A DNA stretch of 64,000 bases from Arcobacter nitrofigilis DSM 7299. Its GTDB lineage: Bacteria; Campylobacterota; Campylobacteria; Campylobacterales; Arcobacteraceae. The notes beneath the pieces were generated by a model. The model did no database searches, was not told the DNA's origin, and saw only the letters and a list, made by a program, of their open reading frames with translations. The stretch is from contig NC_014166.1 in assembly GCF_000092245.1 (NCBI RefSeq), positions 1,302,001-1,366,000 of the forward strand. The letters run 5' to 3'. Positions 17,880 through 27,264 of the stretch are shown piece by piece. The translations under genes and the position numbers were made by a program. Position 1 is the first letter of the stretch; every line of letters starts with the position of its first letter.

Positions 17880-18265
17880 AGTATAATCCTTAACTAATAT
17901 AACAATATTGTATCATTATAACAAAAAAATAACAGAAATGTTTTAATTAATAATTATAATTAAGAAAAATATAACATTAGTAATTAAAGTAAAAAATTAA
18001 GTTTATATTGTACTAAAATTGTACAATAAAAGAATTGAAGTACAAAACATAGTCAAGTAAGAAAAAAACTTAATAAAAAGATTAGTACAATTATAAACAT
18101 TAACTATTTACAAAAGCCCAATAATACGAATAACTAAGCTAAATGTAAGTTTTTTTTGTAACTTATATATACACAAATTAAACTTGTGCAACTCATATCA
18201 AGAATTGTACATTAATACACTTGGGTATATGTTATAATCAAGTACAAATTAACTAGGAGAGATAT
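17880..18265. promoter_or_regulatory. Divergent regulatory region between the beta-oxidation operon and acnB
   Basis: This 386-bp gene-free stretch holds six copies of TTGTAC/GTACAA: 18008-18013, 18019-18026 (the full palindrome TTGTACAA), 18040-18045, 18085-18090, 18205-18210 and 18242-18247. By base composition about 0.1-0.2 would be expected in 240 bp, so the cluster is striking. It probably contains the promoter of the fatty-acid operon on the minus strand and that of acnB on the plus strand. The binding protein is unknown. I see no RNA gene here. Confidence 0.55.
18233..18238 (+). promoter_or_regulatory. -10 box of the acnB promoter
   Basis: TATAAT preceded by a T/A-rich stretch without a clear -35 box, as usual for Campylobacterota housekeeping promoters. 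It lies 27 bp before the acnB ATG and is flanked on both sides by TTGTAC/GTACAA motifs (18205-18210 and 18242-18247), so a bound protein could block initiation. Confidence 0.55.
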
Positions 18266-20842
18266 ATGAGTTTAATCGCTGATTATAAAGCACATACGCA
18301 AGAGAGACTTAATGAAGGTGGTCTTCCTCCATTGGCATTGACTGCTGATCAAACGGCACAATTGGTTGAACTATTAAAAGCAAATACTGTAGAAGATTCA
18401 GATTACGCATTAGATATGTTTAAAAATAAAATTAACCCAGGTGTAGATGATGCTGCATACGTAAAAGCTGCATTCTTAAATGATCTAGTACAAGGTAAAG
18501 CTGCATGTCCTGTGATTTCTAAGCTTGAAGCAATTGAGATTTTAGGGACAATGATGGGTGGATTTAATGTACTTCCATTAATTGAAGCATTAAAAGTAGA
18601 AGAAACTGCAGCAGAAGCAGCAAAACAATTAAAAAATACAATTTTAGTATATGATTCATTTAATGATGTAAAAGATTTAGCAGATGCTGGAAACAAATAT
18701 GCTAAAGAGATTATTGAATCATGGGCAAATGGTGAATGGTTTACAAACAAACCAGCACTAGAAGAAGAAATTACTTTAACAGTTTATAAAATTCCTGGTG
18801 AAACAAATACAGATGATTTATCTCCTGCAACTGTAGCATTTACAAGAGCAGATATTCCATTACATGCAACAGCTATGTTGCAATCAAGAATGGAAAAACC
18901 ATTAGAAAAAATGGTTGAACTTAAAGAAAAAGGTTACCCTTTAGCATACGTTGGTGATGTTGTTGGAACTGGAAGTTCTAGAAAATCAGGTATTAACTCA
19001 GTTCAATGGCATATGGGTAGAGATATTCCAGGTGTTCCTAATAAAAGAACTGGTGGGGTTGTTATTGGTTCTATTATTGCTCCTATTTTCTTCAATACAG
19101 CAGAAGATTCAGGATGTTTACCAATTCAAGCAGATGTTGATGCTTTAGAAACTGGTGATGTTATTACTGTAAAACCTTATGCTGGACAAATTTTAAAAGA
19201 TGGAAAAGTTGTTTCTGAATTTACTTTATCTCCAAATACATTAACAGATGAAATGAGAGCAGGTGGAAGAATTCCATTAATTATTGGAAAAGGATTAACT
19301 GCAAAAGCTAGAGAAGCTTTAGGTTTAAAAGCATCTGATTTATTTATTACTGCATCTCAACCAGCTGCAAGTACAAATGGATATACTCAAGCTCAAAAAA
19401 TGGTAGGAAGAGCGTGTGGTGTTGAGGGTGTTAAACCTGGTATGTATGTTGAACCTATCTGTACAACTGTTGGATCACAAGATACTACAGGACCTATGAC
19501 TAGAGATGAGATTAAAGAACTTGCTGCACTGTCTTTTGGTGCTGATATGGTTATGCAATCATTCTGTCATACTGCTGCTTATCCAAAGCCATCAGATATT
19601 AACTTACAACATACGCTTCCTGAATTTATTACTTCAAGAGCAGGTGTTACTTTAAGACCAGGTGATGGTGTTATTCACTCTTGGTTAAATAGACTATGTT
19701 TACCAGATACTGTTGGTACTGGTGGAGATTCTCATACTAGATTCCCTATTGGTATTTCATTTCCTGCTGGTTCTGGTCTTGTTGCATTTGCAGGGGTTAC
19801 AGGTATGATGCCTTTAACTATGCCTGAATCTGTACATGTTAAATTTACTGGTGAATTACAACCAGGAATTACATTAAGAGATTTAGTTAATGCTATCCCT
19901 TACCAAGCTATTAAAGATGGTTTATTAACAGTTGAGAAAAAAGGTAAGAAAAATATTTTTGCAGGTAATGTAATCGAAATTTCTGGTCTTCCACAACTTA
20001 AAGTTGAGCAAGCATTTGAGCTTTCAGATGCAGCCGCAGAAAGAAGTGCAGCAGCTTGTTCTATTCAATTGGATAAAGAACCAATTATTGAGTACTTATC
20101 TTCAAATATCGCTTTAATTGAAAAAATGATTGAAGAAGGTTACCAAGATGCTAGAACTTTACAAAGAAGAGCTGATAAAATGAAAGAATGGATTGCTAAT
20201 CCAGAATTAATCACTCCAGATGCAGATGCAGAGTATTTAGCAACTATTGAAATCAATTTAAATGAAATCACTGAACCATTATTAGCTTGTCCTAATGATC
20301 CAGATGATGTTGATACATTATCAAATATTTTAGCTGATCCAAAAAGACCAACTGAAAAAATCGATGAAGTATTTGTTGGTTCTTGTATGACAAATATTGG
20401 ATTATTCAGAGCTTTAGGTGAAGTTCTTAAAGGTGAAGGTCCAGTTCCTGCAAAACTTTGGGTTGCACCACCAACAAAAATGGATCAACAACAATTAACA
20501 GAAGAGGGTTATTACTCAATCTTTGGAGCAGCTGGTGCTAGACTTGAGATACCAGGATGTTCATTATGTATGGGTAATCAAGCAAATGTTGGTCAAGGTG
20601 CAGTTGTATTTAGTACATCTACAAGAAACTTTGATAACAGACTTGGAAAAGACTCTAAAGTTTATTTAGGTTCTGCAGAAGTTGCAGCATTAGCAGCACT
20701 TTTAGGAAGACTTCCAACTAAAGAAGAATACTTAAATATGGTACCTAAAAAAATCACTCCTGAAAAAAGAGATGATATTTATAAATATTTAAATTTCCAC
20801 TTATTATCAGGTGATGAGTTAACTAACTTAGTTCACTCTTAA
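18266..20842 (+). CDS. acnB: Bifunctional aconitate hydratase 2 / 2-methylisocitrate dehydratase
   Basis: An 858-aa AcnB, matching the family's usual length (865 in E. coli). It has the N-terminal HEAT-like domain ('[26 protein letters not shown]'-type start), the swivel domain containing '[13 protein letters not shown]', and the catalytic domain with '[14 protein letters not shown]' and the [4Fe-4S] ligands in 'VGSCMTN' and '[10 protein letters not shown]'. It interconverts citrate and isocitrate in the TCA cycle. A GGAGAG Shine-Dalgarno precedes the ATG at 18266. The shared upstream region links acetyl-CoA entering the TCA cycle with the divergent beta-oxidation operon, which may be a shared control point. 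Confidence 0.97.
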   Translation: MSLIADYKAHTQERLNEGGLPPLALTADQTAQLVELLKANTVEDSDYALDMFKNKINPGVDDAAYVKAAFLNDLVQGKAACPVISKLEAIEILGTMMGGFNVLPLIEALKVEETAAEAAKQLKNTILVYDSFNDVKDLADAGNKYAKEIIESWANGEWFTNKPALEEEITLTVYKIPGETNTDDLSPATVAFTRADIPLHATAMLQSRMEKPLEKMVELKEKGYPLAYVGDVVGTGSSRKSGINSVQWHMGRDIPGVPNKRTGGVVIGSIIAPIFFNTAEDSGCLPIQADVDALETGDVITVKPYAGQILKDGKVVSEFTLSPNTLTDEMRAGGRIPLIIGKGLTAKAREALGLKASDLFITASQPAASTNGYTQAQKMVGRACGVEGVKPGMYVEPICTTVGSQDTTGPMTRDEIKELAALSFGADMVMQSFCHTAAYPKPSDINLQHTLPEFITSRAGVTLRPGDGVIHSWLNRLCLPDTVGTGGDSHTRFPIGISFPAGSGLVAFAGVTGMMPLTMPESVHVKFTGELQPGITLRDLVNAIPYQAIKDGLLTVEKKGKKNIFAGNVIEISGLPQLKVEQAFELSDAAAERSAAACSIQLDKEPIIEYLSSNIALIEKMIEEGYQDARTLQRRADKMKEWIANPELITPDADAEYLATIEINLNEITEPLLACPNDPDDVDTLSNILADPKRPTEKIDEVFVGSCMTNIGLFRALGEVLKGEGPVPAKLWVAPPTKMDQQQLTEEGYYSIFGAAGARLEIPGCSLCMGNQANVGQGAVVFSTSTRNFDNRLGKDSKVYLGSAEVAALAALLGRLPTKEEYLNMVPKKITPEKRDDIYKYLNFHLLSGDELTNLVHS

Positions 20843-20849
20843 TAGATAT

Positions 20850-20880
20850 GCAAAGAGGTATTTACCTCTTTGCTTCTTTT
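20850..20880 (+). terminator. Intrinsic terminator after acnB
   Basis: A perfect 11-bp stem (GCAAAGAGGTA / TACCTCTTTGC, 20850-20873) with a 2-nt centre, followed by TTCTTTT. The hairpin overlaps the last codons and stop of the convergent HAD-IIA gene, so it probably ends transcription from both sides. Confidence 0.8.
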
Positions 20881-21644
20881 ATTTTCTCTTTCAATTCTAT
20901 CAAAGACTTAAAACTCATAAAATCAAAATCAAGTGTATTGTATGGTAATTTATTACCTGAATTTATCCATCCTGCATAAATGTTTGCATTTTTTGCCCCT
21001 AAAATATCAGTTTCAAAAGTATCACCAATCATAAGAGTTTCGCTTTTTTGTTTATCAAATTTTGATAATATAGTATCAAAACCATAAGGGCTTGGTTTTC
21101 CTATAACTTGAACCATTTTTTTAGTATATTCTTCAATTATATCAATCAAAACTCCACATTCTAATTCAAAACCATCTTTTACAGGAATTAATTTATCAGG
21201 ATTTGCTGCTATTATTTGGGTATCTTTGTCTATTAAATTAATAGTATTTGAAATATCTTTTAGTGTAATATTATTTTCCATTCCAAGTATTACTATATTG
21301 GGATTTATACTATTTTGTGTATATTTATCATATAAAGTATCTTGTAATTGTTTACTTCCTAGAACATAAATATTGTCTAAATTGTTTTCAAATAAATAGT
21401 GTTCAATTAATTTTGTAGTTGTGAAAATATTTTTTTCACTTACTTCTATACCACAAGTTAAAAGTTTCTCTTTATATCTATGAATTTTATAATTAGAATT
21501 ATTAGTAAAAAAACAGTATTCAATATTTTCTTCATTTAGATAATCAATTATCTCTTTTGTTCCCTCTAAACTTTGGTTTTCTCTATAAAAAACACCATCT
21601 AAATCAAATATAATAAAAGTAATATTTTTTAAAGCATCGTACAT
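20862..21644 (-). CDS. HAD-IIA family phosphatase (NagD/phosphoglycolate-glycerol-3-phosphate phosphatase-like)
   Basis: A 260-aa HAD subfamily IIA hydrolase: motif I 'FDLDGVFYREN', motif II 'FFTNNS', then a C2 cap and motifs III/IV 'KPSPYGFD' and 'MIGDTFETDILGAKNA'. NagD, AraL and PGP of this class dephosphorylate small sugar or polyol phosphates, including glycerol 3-phosphate in some members. Its start touches the stop of the upstream ABC permease (1-nt overlap), so it is the last gene of a transport operon. By context it may remove phosphate from the imported compound; the substrate is inferred. Confidence 0.82.
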   Translation of the reverse strand: MYDALKNITFIIFDLDGVFYRENQSLEGTKEIIDYLNEENIEYCFFTNNSNYKIHRYKEKLLTCGIEVSEKNIFTTTKLIEHYLFENNLDNIYVLGSKQLQDTLYDKYTQNSINPNIVILGMENNITLKDISNTINLIDKDTQIIAANPDKLIPVKDGFELECGVLIDIIEEYTKKMVQVIGKPSPYGFDTILSKFDKQKSETLMIGDTFETDILGAKNANIYAGWINSGNKLPYNTLDFDFMSFKSLIELKEKIKEAKR

Positions 21645-22441
21645 TATTTTATTCCTGTATGTAAAAATGAATTAACAAACTGTTTTTGAAAAATCAAGAA
21701 TGCTAATAATAAAGGTGCCACAGATATTAAAGTTGCTGCTGATATTGTAGACCACTGAACTCCAGATTCTGGAGCTGCAAAAATTGCAAGTCCCACAGTT
21801 AATGGTTTTACATTGTTTGAATTTGCAATAATAAGTGGCCATAAAAAATTATTCCAATGATATGAAACAGATACTAAAGCATAAGCTAAATATGTAGATT
21901 TTGAAAGTGGAATATAAACTCTAAACAAAATACCAAGTTGAGAACAACCTTCCATTTTAGCGGCTTCATCAAGTTCAGTTGGTATAGTTTTAAATGTTTG
22001 TCTTAAAAGAAATATTCCAAATGCTGATGCAATATATGGTATTGCCATTCCCCATGTTGTATCTACTAAATTTAAATATGAAATAGTTTTATAATTTTCT
22101 AAAATCAAGTTTTCTGGCATAATCATTAGTTGCATCAATACTAGAAAAAAAGCAACACTTTTACCATAAAAATCAAACTTTGCAAAAGCATATGCAGCAA
22201 GGGTACATAATATCATTTGACCTATTAATATAATTGTAACTAAAGTAAATGTATTTATCAAATAGTGTAAAAATGGAGCCTGATTCCAAGCGTCATAAAA
22301 ACTTTGAATACTCAATGGTGCAAATATATCAAAATTTGCAGAGTACTTTTCACTGTGAAAAGCAGCCCAAAATGTATAAAATAATGGAAGTATCCATATA
22401 AGTGCTAATAGATAAGTTGCTATTTTTTGTAATAATTTCAT
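21644..22441 (-). CDS. ABC transporter permease, UgpE/MalG type
   Basis: A 265-aa inner-membrane protein with six predicted helices and the MalG-type coupling loop 'DEAAKMEGCSQLGILFRVYIPL' (EAA motif) that contacts the ATPase. It belongs to the carbohydrate uptake CUT1 family (MalG, UgpE). It starts 5 bp after the partner permease and overlaps the HAD phosphatase gene by 1 nt. The substrate is best guessed from the binding protein (see 23319-24587). Confidence 0.87.
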   Translation of the reverse strand: MKLLQKIATYLLALIWILPLFYTFWAAFHSEKYSANFDIFAPLSIQSFYDAWNQAPFLHYLINTFTLVTIILIGQMILCTLAAYAFAKFDFYGKSVAFFLVLMQLMIMPENLILENYKTISYLNLVDTTWGMAIPYIASAFGIFLLRQTFKTIPTELDEAAKMEGCSQLGILFRVYIPLSKSTYLAYALVSVSYHWNNFLWPLIIANSNNVKPLTVGLAIFAAPESGVQWSTISAATLISVAPLLLAFLIFQKQFVNSFLHTGIK

Positions 22442-22446
22442 AATTT

Positions 22447-23310
22447 CTACTTGTAGTGAATTTTTTTCTCAATTAATCCAAATTGAATTAAAGAGATGAT
22501 TATTAATATTGTTAGCAATACCATTGTAAGTGTGGCTGCATAGGAATAATCAAAAAATGAAAAGGCAACATCATATATATAGTATAACAATAAATTTGAT
22601 GCATTATCTGGTCCACCTTTTGTAAGTATAAATAGATGGTCAATCATCTTAAATGAGTTGATTAAAGCATTAATCATAACAAAAAATGTTGTAGGCATCA
22701 AAAGAGGAAAAGTTACTTTTGTAAATGTCGTCCAAGGCGATGAGCCTTCTATTTTTGCAGCTTCATATAACTCTTTTGGTATACCTTGTAGTGCTGCTAG
22801 ATAAAATATCATAAAAAATCCAGCTTCTTTCCATACAGTCATAACTATAGTTGAACCTAAAACTAAATCTCTATCTCCTAAAAAATTGTATTCATTAAAT
22901 CCAAAGTAGTGAAGAACTTGATTTATTAAACCAATTTCAGGGGCATAGAAAAACAGCCAAATATTTGCAACTGCAACCATAGGTAAAATTGTAGGTGTAA
23001 AATATGCAAGTCTTACAATTGATCTAGCTTTTATTTTTTCTTGAACAAAAATTGCCATTGCTAAAGCTATCATGATTGATAGAGGAACTGTTGTTAGTGA
23101 AAAATAAAGTGTATTTTTTAGTGTTTGCATAAATATTGGGTCGTGGAGCATATATTCATAGTTATCAAGCCCAATAAATCTTTTGGGCTTGAGTACTGTT
23201 TGATTAGAAAAAAATGAGTTAATAAATGTAGTTACAGTTGGATAATGAGTAAATGCAACAATTAAAATAAATCCAGGTAATAACAATAACCAACCGTAAA
23301 CATGTCTCAT
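22447..23310 (-). CDS. ABC transporter permease, UgpA/MalF type
   Basis: A 287-aa inner-membrane protein with six predicted helices and the EAA loop 'YEAAKIEGSSPWTTFTKVTFP'. It is the second CUT1-family permease of this operon (UgpA-like). It lies 8 bp after the binding-protein gene and 5 bp before the UgpE-like permease, in the usual binding protein-permease-permease order. Confidence 0.87.
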   Translation of the reverse strand: MRHVYGWLLLLPGFILIVAFTHYPTVTTFINSFFSNQTVLKPKRFIGLDNYEYMLHDPIFMQTLKNTLYFSLTTVPLSIMIALAMAIFVQEKIKARSIVRLAYFTPTILPMVAVANIWLFFYAPEIGLINQVLHYFGFNEYNFLGDRDLVLGSTIVMTVWKEAGFFMIFYLAALQGIPKELYEAAKIEGSSPWTTFTKVTFPLLMPTTFFVMINALINSFKMIDHLFILTKGGPDNASNLLLYYIYDVAFSFFDYSYAATLTMVLLTILIIISLIQFGLIEKKIHYK

Positions 23311-23318
23311 AATCTTCC

Positions 23319-24587
23319 TTATTTATAATCTCTTAATAATCTATTTGCTTGGTTTTGAGCATCATTTAATGCATCTTTAGCACTTTTTTTATCTGTTAAT
23401 ACAGCTTGAATAGAGTCATCTAATATTTTTCTAACTCTTCCTGTTTGATAAGTTGATAATTCTGCTGTTGCAAAGTCTAATTGATCTCTTGCAACTTTTG
23501 CAGGAGGAAACTCTTCTACATATTTTTTAAGAGCAGGTGTTTCATAAGCAGCTTTTGAAATACCAATATATCCCGTACCAATTGACCATTTCGCAGAGTT
23601 TTCTGGGCTAGTCATAAATTTGATTAATTTTAAAGAAGCCTCTTTTTGTTTTGCTGTAGTATTTTTAAAAATATAAAAGTTTCCACCACCTGTTGGAGTT
23701 CCTCTCATCTCTTTTGCTGGTAGCATAGCAACACCAAAGTCAAAAGTTGCATTTTTCTTAACAGCTGTTAAATTACCAGTTGAATGCCACATCATAGCAG
23801 TCTTACCACTTAAGAAATTTTTTCTAAGTGTTCCCCATTCAATTGTACCTTCTGGCATAATTTTATATTTGCTTGATAAATCTTTCCAGTATTGTAAGGC
23901 CTCAATAACTTTTGGATTATTGAAATAAGTTTTTGTTCCTTCCCCATTCATAAGGACTTCACCATTTTGTTTAGCAAGTGCTCCAAACATCCAATATGGA
24001 TAACCAGTTGAAGGAATCATTAATCCCCATTGTTTATCATTTGTAAGTTTTTTACCCATTGAAACCATTTCATCCCAATTTTTTGGTGGTTTGTTTGGAT
24101 CTAAACCTGCTTTTTTAAATGCATCTTTGTTATAATACATTACAATGGTAGAACGTTGAAAAGGGATACCCCAAACTTTCCCTAAAGTTGTACCATTTTC
24201 CATTAAAGCTGGATAAAAACTTTTTAGCCATTTTTTATCTTCTTGGGATTTTGCAAGGTCAGAGAAAGATACAATGGCATTTTGCTCAATTAAGTCGTAA
24301 ACATCAATAGAGAACATTACGGCTAATTGGGCAGGTTCTCCAGCTTTTAGGGCTGCAAGTGATTTAATTCTTGCATCATTATAATTACCAGCATATATTG
24401 CTTTTACATCAATATCTGGATTTTGTTTTTCAAAATCATAAACCATAGAGTCAACTATTTTTGTCAATGGACCACCTACTGATACAGGATAATACATTGT
24501 TAGTTTTGTTTTATCTGCATTCGCACTTGTTAGCAAACTTGCAGCTATGACACTATATATAGCAACTTTTTTTATAAGTTTTAACAT
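23319..24587 (-). CDS. Periplasmic substrate-binding protein, UgpB-like (CUT1 family)
   Basis: A 422-aa protein with signal peptide ('KVAIYSVIAASLLTSANA') and an SBP_bac_1-type fold. Segments resemble E. coli UgpB, the glycerol-3-phosphate binding protein: 'YYNKDAFKKAGLDPNKPPKNW' is nearly identical in the family, and the C-terminal 'RVRKILDDSIQAVLTDKKSAKDAL' region matches its end. That suggests a phosphorylated polyol or sugar as ligand, but related sugar-binding proteins share these stretches. It sits between the ATPase and permease genes. Confidence 0.82.
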   Translation of the reverse strand: MLKLIKKVAIYSVIAASLLTSANADKTKLTMYYPVSVGGPLTKIVDSMVYDFEKQNPDIDVKAIYAGNYNDARIKSLAALKAGEPAQLAVMFSIDVYDLIEQNAIVSFSDLAKSQEDKKWLKSFYPALMENGTTLGKVWGIPFQRSTIVMYYNKDAFKKAGLDPNKPPKNWDEMVSMGKKLTNDKQWGLMIPSTGYPYWMFGALAKQNGEVLMNGEGTKTYFNNPKVIEALQYWKDLSSKYKIMPEGTIEWGTLRKNFLSGKTAMMWHSTGNLTAVKKNATFDFGVAMLPAKEMRGTPTGGGNFYIFKNTTAKQKEASLKLIKFMTSPENSAKWSIGTGYIGISKAAYETPALKKYVEEFPPAKVARDQLDFATAELSTYQTGRVRKILDDSIQAVLTDKKSAKDALNDAQNQANRLLRDYK

Positions 24588-24614
24588 TTTATTTCCTCTT
24601 ATTAAAAATACTTT

Positions 24615-25688
24615 TTAAGATAAGATTTCTCTTCTCTCACCAAAAGAATCAAAAAAATTAATCTTTGATTCATGCCAATTTACCCAAACCCTATCTCCCA
24701 TTTGATAGTTGTTTTTTTTGTCACTTCTCACTAAAATAGGTTTTTCTAAATCATTTTTTAATGTTTGAATACCTAATATTGTGTCAGAACCATGATAGTC
24801 TTGAAAAATAACTTTAGCTTCTATACCTTCTTTTTCTTTTACAAAGAATATATCTTCAGGTCTTATTCCAAAGAAATTTGTTTTATTGGAAATACGGTTT
24901 GAGTAAGTAGATTTAAATTCTTGGTCATCTATAAATATTTTTGTACCTTCTATTTTTACTTTTATTATATTCATAGGAGGAGTTCCTATAAATTTACCTA
25001 CAAAAGTAGATGCAACATTTTCATATAATTCTTGTGGTGTTCCTTGTTGTTCTATTTCTCCTTTATTTAATAAAATAATATGATCAGCCATACTCATAGC
25101 TTCTGTTTGGTCATGGGTTACATATAAAACTGTCATTTTAAGTTGTTGTTGTAGCTTTTTTATCTCTATTCTCATCTCATTTCTTAGTTTTGCATCAAGA
25201 TTTGATAAGGGCTCATCCATAAGGCATATTTTATTTTTTGCTACAAAAGCACGAGCTAATGCAACTCGTTGTTTTTGACCACCTGATAATTGAGAGGGTT
25301 TATTTTCCAATAATCCTTCAAGACCTACGAGTTTTACTACTTTTTTTAGTCTTTTCTCTTGGGTTTGCTTAGATACTTTTCTTACCTTTAGTCCAAAAAG
25401 AATATTTTCTTTAACATTTAAGTGAGGAAATAAGGCATAAGATTGAAATACCATTGAGATACCTCTTTTTGAAGATTGCAATTTTGATACATCTTTACCA
25501 TCTATTAGTATTTCACCTGAAGTGATTTCTTCAAGTCCTGCAATCATTCTTAGAGTTGTAGATTTACCACAACCTGATGGACCTAATAAAACTGTAAAAC
25601 TCTCCTCTTTAATTGTAAAGTTTAAATTCTCTATAATTACTTTATCTTCATATTTTTTTGTTATATTTTTTAATTGTATTGATGACAT
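24615..25688 (-). CDS. ABC transporter ATPase, UgpC/MalK type
   Basis: A 357-aa ATPase with Walker A 'GPSGCGKST', Q-loop 'MVFQSYALFPHL', signature 'LSGGQKQRVALARA', Walker B 'ICLMDEPLSNLDA' and H-loop 'YVTHDQTEAM'. The C-terminal 115 residues form the TOBE/regulatory domain typical of MalK/UgpC. It energises the importer with the two permeases. The gene begins 12 bp after the DeoR-type repressor gene. Confidence 0.92.
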   Translation of the reverse strand: MSSIQLKNITKKYEDKVIIENLNFTIKEESFTVLLGPSGCGKSTTLRMIAGLEEITSGEILIDGKDVSKLQSSKRGISMVFQSYALFPHLNVKENILFGLKVRKVSKQTQEKRLKKVVKLVGLEGLLENKPSQLSGGQKQRVALARAFVAKNKICLMDEPLSNLDAKLRNEMRIEIKKLQQQLKMTVLYVTHDQTEAMSMADHIILLNKGEIEQQGTPQELYENVASTFVGKFIGTPPMNIIKVKIEGTKIFIDDQEFKSTYSNRISNKTNFFGIRPEDIFFVKEKEGIEAKVIFQDYHGSDTILGIQTLKNDLEKPILVRSDKKNNYQMGDRVWVNWHESKINFFDSFGERREILS

Positions 25689-25700
25689 TAAATATTTTTC

Positions 25701-26465
25701 CTATTCATTTTCATAGTTTATTTCTACACGATTTTTTTCTAATAACTTACAGATATTTTTTGGAGGTTTTTTATCACAAAAGATAGAATCAACATTTGAA
25801 ATATTTCCACTTCTTATATAGGCATTTCTTCCAAATTTAGAGTAATCAGCCACTAAAAATATTTTTTTACTAGATTTACTTATGGCTTCTCTAGCTTGAC
25901 ACTCTTCTTGGGTAAAATCTAATAAAGAACCATCTTCTTCTATTGCACCAACACCATATATCCCAAAATCAACACGATAAGAACTAAAAAAATTTTCAAT
26001 ATCATTTCCAACTATGTCTCTGTGTTTATTTCTTAATAATCCACCATGAAGTGTTACTTCAAAAGATGAATTTTCACAACATACAAGAGCAACATTTATA
26101 TTGTTTGTAAATATTTTTAGATTTTTATGATTGATTAATTCTTTTGCGATTATTTCAGGAGTTGTACCAATAGAAAAAAATAAAGAGGAATTATTTGGTA
26201 TTTGTTTTGCAATTAATTTTGCAATGATTTTTTTCTCATCAAAGTGGATTATTTTTCTACTATCATATGATATATTATCTTTTTGCAATGCCATTTCAAC
26301 ACCACCATATGTTCTTCTTAAAAGTCCTTCTTCGCATAAAAAGTTTATATCTTTTCTAATAGATTGTACAGATACAGAAAAAATCTTGCTTAACTCTTCC
26401 ACTGTTGCAGATTTTTCTTGCCTAACTTTTTCTAAGATGTATGCTTGTCTCTCTTTTGGTTTCAT
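25701..26465 (-). CDS. DeoR/GlpR-family transcriptional repressor
   Basis: A 254-aa regulator with the family N-terminus 'RQAYILEKVRQEKSATVEELSKIF' and winged HTH ('SVSVQSIRKDINFLCEEGLLRRTYGG'), followed by a sugar-phosphate isomerase-like sensor domain containing 'LFFSIGTTPEIIAKEL' and 'GVGAIEEDGSLLDFTQEE'. The family senses phosphorylated sugars or glycerol 3-phosphate. It is the first gene of the ABC importer operon and probably represses it and itself. Candidate operator repeats CTTTCGTT lie just upstream (26472-26479, 26495-26502). Confidence 0.87.
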   Translation of the reverse strand: MKPKERQAYILEKVRQEKSATVEELSKIFSVSVQSIRKDINFLCEEGLLRRTYGGVEMALQKDNISYDSRKIIHFDEKKIIAKLIAKQIPNNSSLFFSIGTTPEIIAKELINHKNLKIFTNNINVALVCCENSSFEVTLHGGLLRNKHRDIVGNDIENFFSSYRVDFGIYGVGAIEEDGSLLDFTQEECQAREAISKSSKKIFLVADYSKFGRNAYIRSGNISNVDSIFCDKKPPKNICKLLEKNRVEINYENE

Positions 26466-26471
26466 TATAAG

Positions 26472-26509
26472 CTTTCGTTTTTATAATTTTAAATCTTTCG
26501 TTCGAAAGA
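26472..26509 (-). promoter_or_regulatory. Candidate operator of the DeoR-family repressor
   Basis: Two direct copies of CTTTCGTT (26472-26479 and 26495-26502, plus-strand sequence), the second forming a near-perfect inverted repeat TCTTTCG-TT-CGAAAGA (26494-26509). Repeated TTTC-containing elements are typical operators of DeoR-family repressors such as AgaR. The site lies 6-44 bp upstream of the repressor start, which fits autoregulation. Inferred. Confidence 0.45.
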
Positions 26510-26598
26510 AATTAAGGAAGTATAAATATAAACTATTACATTATGATTACAAAAAAAGACTTTCTATTCTTAGGTTTAGATTTAATTATTAGAAAATA

Positions 26599-26614
26599 GT
26601 GAATATTCATTTAT
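26599..26614 (+). promoter_or_regulatory. ATGAAT-N4-ATTCAT-like palindrome upstream of the TetR gene (degenerate)
   Basis: The sequence GTGAATATTCATTTAT differs from ATGAAT-N4-ATTCAT at two positions and contains the perfect 10-mer TGAATATTCA. It begins 69 bp upstream of the TetR-family gene at 26668, consistent with autoregulation. The same 13-bp core TGAATATTCATTT is found upstream of hydA1 (29772-29784). Confidence 0.55.
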
Positions 26615-26667
26615 TATTAACATAGTTTTTAATATTATATATCATTATTAAATTAAGGTAAAAAATT

Positions 26668-27264
26668 ATGTCTGCAAAAGAAGAGAAAAAAAATAGTATT
26701 ATTCAAAATTCATTGATATTATTTGCAAAAAAAGGTTTTTATAATACAACTATTCCAGATATAGCAAAAGCTATGAGTATGAGTGTTGGTAACATGTATA
26801 ATTACTTTTCTTCAAAAGAAGAGTTAGCAAAAGTAGCCATAAAATATTCTACAAATATTATGGCAGATGACTTGCGAAAAATTAATAATATGGATATTAG
26901 TTCAAAAGAAAAGTTATATTTGTTTATTAAAAATTATTTAAATAATGTTAAAAACTCGCCTGAAGTTATAGATTACTTTTTAAGGGTTTATTTATCTAAT
27001 AGAGAAGTTTTTAAAGAAGGTTGTGAGGGATTCTTATGCGTAGGTGAATTTGTAACTGAAGTTATGATTTTACTTGATGATGGAGCTCAGAAAAAAGAGT
27101 TTAGAGAACAAGAATTTTTCCCTGCCTTTGGTATGTTAATGGGAAGTTTAGGTGGATTTGCATTTATGAATGGTGAAAATGTATTAGAAAAAGATTTATT
27201 AGAATATTCTGATTCTATTGCAGAAAATATTTATAGAGCATTAAAATATGATGAAAATCTATAA
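26668..27264 (+). CDS. TetR/AcrR-family regulator, candidate hydrogenase regulator
   Basis: A 198-aa protein with the TetR N-terminal HTH: 'SLILFAKKGFYNTTIPDIAKAM' then 'SVGNMYNYFSSKEEL' (recognition helix region). The C-terminal ligand domain has two or three Cys residues (for example in 'EGCEGFLCVGEF'), which could respond to redox or a metal, though that is only a guess. The stop overlaps the sensor-hydrogenase small-subunit gene by 17 nt, strongly suggesting joint translation. Palindromes of TetR-operator type lie before this gene and before both hydrogenase operons and hypB. I infer that it controls those genes; the mode is not known. Confidence 0.85.
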   Translation: MSAKEEKKNSIIQNSLILFAKKGFYNTTIPDIAKAMSMSVGNMYNYFSSKEELAKVAIKYSTNIMADDLRKINNMDISSKEKLYLFIKNYLNNVKNSPEVIDYFLRVYLSNREVFKEGCEGFLCVGEFVTEVMILLDDGAQKKEFREQEFFPAFGMLMGSLGGFAFMNGENVLEKDLLEYSDSIAENIYRALKYDENL

